A DNA stretch of 7,146 nt from JACCYQ01 sp036675565 (GTDB lineage Bacteria; Bacteroidota; Bacteroidia; Chitinophagales; Chitinophagaceae). Of the stretch, positions 6,365-7,146 are shown one piece after another. A program made the position numbers and the translations under genes. The notes beneath the pieces are model-generated. The model was not told the DNA's origin, did no database searches, and saw nothing but the letters and a program-made list of their open reading frames with translations. Numbering within the stretch: the stretch's first letter is position 1; every line of letters begins with the position of its first letter. The stretch is from contig JAKFER010000169.1 of the NCBI GenBank assembly GCA_036675565.1, positions 1 through 7,146 on the forward strand. The letters are read 5' to 3'.

Positions 6365-6477
6365 TGTATAGAGTGTACTCGTCGTTGGATAGGATAGTTC
6401 TTATGTTGCGGCAAGTCCGGCCAACTAATATGTTTTTGTCAGTCAGCGTATCCTGTCCAGGGCCCGCATGGGAAGTA
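6365..6477. repeat. Direct repeat, copy 2 (113 bp), continuous with the transposase remnant
   Basis: This is the partner of 2446-2556 in the same orientation, about 86% identical by hand alignment, with a 2-bp insertion (AT) near 6429-6431. Its high-coordinate end contains minus-strand codons reading LDRIR then TGA, the point where the transposase reading stops. Similarity to copy 1 ends around 6365, where copy 1 continues into the intron and copy 2 into unrelated sequence. Confidence 0.85.
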
Positions 6478-6665
6478 AAACTACAGCAGGTGCATACCGT
6501 GGACGGCCCTCGCTTTTGTGTACGGTATTAATGAAACCTGGTTTTTGTAAAACCAGTTTATCAATACAGGCATCCATCAGCCCTTGCCGGATTATCAGCA
6601 CCCACCTGTTCTTCCAGTGTGATGAACCAGGTCTGATTGCGGTTGTTTCCTTGTATAAATTGCAT
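6443..6665 (-). pseudogene. N-terminal fragment of an IS1182-type transposase, frameshifted and truncated
   Basis: From the ATG at 6665-6663 the minus strand reads MQFIQGNNRNQTWFITLEEQ then VGADNPAR. This matches the opening of IS1182-type transposases, which typically run FIQGxxRxQ...LE...DNxVR. One base later the frame must shift, near 6575-6585, to give MDACIDKLVLQKPGFINTVH then KSEGRPRYAPAVVLL and LDRIR. That corresponds to the family's FVDSLDL...GF...GRPxYxPxxLLKLYxYGYLNRIRSS region, with about three residues missing before LDRIR. A TGA (6443-6445) then replaces the usual continuation. Full-length transposases of this type are several hundred residues, so the catalytic DDE part is entirely absent. 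The fragment is inactive. Family assignment is from motif recognition. Confidence 0.78.
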
Positions 6666-6694
6666 GTCCTATAACCGCAAAAACCATACATGCT

Positions 6695-6724
6695 TTTGCT
6701 CTATTCACATTGTTTGTATATTTG
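6695..6724 (+). promoter_or_regulatory. Bacteroidota-type promoter (-33 TTTG / -7 TAnnTTTG) upstream of the DUF2200 gene
   Basis: TTTG at 6695-6698 and TATATTTG at 6717-6724 are separated by 18 nt. The second is an exact match to the TAnnTTTG -7 consensus of Bacteroidota primary sigma factors. Transcription would begin near 6730 and leave a leader of about 115 nt before the ATG at 6846. No other promoter candidate of this quality lies in the stretch. Confidence 0.5.
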
Positions 6725-6845
6725 GTTAGTAACGATGTTTTTTTCACAAACTGAGTTACCAGCAATATTAGACGACCGCTCAATCGCAGCATATTGTAAA
6801 ATCATCGGTTGACTGGCCACTACCTGCGACGCTAAAATACAAGAG

Positions 6846-7146
6846 ATGAACAATTCCAACACACACAATCAGCGTATCGCAAAAATGATCTTCGCCTCGG
6901 TCTATCCTATGTATCTGGCAAAGGTGGAGAAGAAAGGCAGAACAAAAGAAGAATTGCACCAGGTCATAGAGTGGCTAACTGGCTTCGATAACCAGAAGTT
7001 GCAAGACTTAATTGAAAAAAAAGTAACTTTTGAAACATTCTTTCAAAATGCTTCATTAAACCCAAATGCACGCCTCATTACTGGAGTAATTTGTGGTTAT
7101 CGTGTAGAGGAAATCGAGAATCCTTTGACACAGCAGGCTCGGTATT
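6846..7146 (+). CDS. DUF2200 family protein (3' end outside the window)
   Basis: Exactly 100 codons are visible before the window ends. The protein starts MNNSNTHNQRIAKMIFASVY, followed by PMYLAKVEKKGRTKEELHQV, IEWLTGFDNQKLQDLIEKKV, TFETFFQNASLNPNARLITG and VICGYRVEEIENPLTQQARY. This is a strong match to DUF2200, a small conserved cytoplasmic protein of about 115-120 residues in many bacteria, so roughly the last 15-20 residues are missing. Hallmarks are KKGRTKEELHQVIEWLTGF and ITGVICGYRVEEIENPL. Biochemical function is unknown. The start at 6846 matches the usual N-terminus, and a purine-rich stretch (AAGAG) precedes it. Codons look undisturbed and there is no sign of decay. A promoter candidate lies about 120 nt upstream. 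Confidence 0.92.
   Translation, partial: MNNSNTHNQRIAKMIFASVYPMYLAKVEKKGRTKEELHQVIEWLTGFDNQKLQDLIEKKVTFETFFQNASLNPNARLITGVICGYRVEEIENPLTQQARY

Noticed and set aside
6494..6528. Inverted repeat ATACCGT/ACGGTAT considered as a transposon end
   Set aside because: It lies inside the transposase coding remnant and is short; more likely chance.
6538..6556. Perfect hairpin CTGGTTTT-TGT-AAAACCAG considered as a terminator
   Set aside because: It is AT-rich, lies inside the transposase remnant, and no plus-strand gene precedes it; the T-tract is weak.
1..7146. CRISPR array, tRNA, rRNA or defence genes
   Set aside because: No regularly spaced short repeats, cloverleaf or rRNA-like sequence, and no nuclease, toxin-antitoxin or reverse-transcriptase gene was seen.

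Overview
The window looks like a chromosomal segment of a Bacteroidota bacterium, probably close to Chitinophagaceae/Sphingobacteriales. The basis is moderate-to-low GC, lack of strong Shine-Dalgarno sites, a TAnnTTTG-type promoter motif, a LytTR response regulator paired with a TPR histidine kinase, and a C-terminal helix-hairpin-helix domain I know from Bacteroidota. The family-level placement is a judgement from gene content, not a computed result.

Layout. (1) 44-676 (+): intact gene fusing a glycogen-binding (CBM48-like) domain to a helix-hairpin-helix domain, followed by a strong terminator. (2) 880-1595 (+): a decayed secreted protein with signal peptide, the first half of an aspartyl protease domain (DTG motif) and a C-terminal CBM48 domain. 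It is broken by a frameshift, an internal deletion and a TGG-to-TGA type stop. (3) 1783-2355 (+): a 190-aa secreted protein of unknown family, preceded by a bulged hairpin that superficially resembles a recombination site. (4) 2366-2438 (-): the 3' end of a group II intron (domains V and VI with branch-point A), with no visible intron body. (5) 2662-5520 (-): a two-gene operon of TPR sensor histidine kinase then LytTR response regulator, 12 bp apart. (6) 5651-6178 (-): a small lipoprotein. (7) 6443-6665 (-): the first part of an IS1182-type transposase, frameshifted and truncated. (8) 6846-7146 (+): a DUF2200 gene running off the window end, with a good Bacteroidota-type promoter upstream.

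The main structural observation is a pair of direct repeats of about 111-113 bp (2446-2556 and 6365-6477, about 86% identical by hand alignment). They bracket the two-component system and the lipoprotein gene. One copy abuts the group II intron tail and the other is continuous with the transposase remnant. This gives a 3.8-kb module bounded by mobile-element debris, next to an eroding gene and an orphan secreted gene. I see no CRISPR array, tRNA, rRNA or recognisable defence system. The unusual content is the mobile-element scars and the pseudogene, not a clearly new machine.
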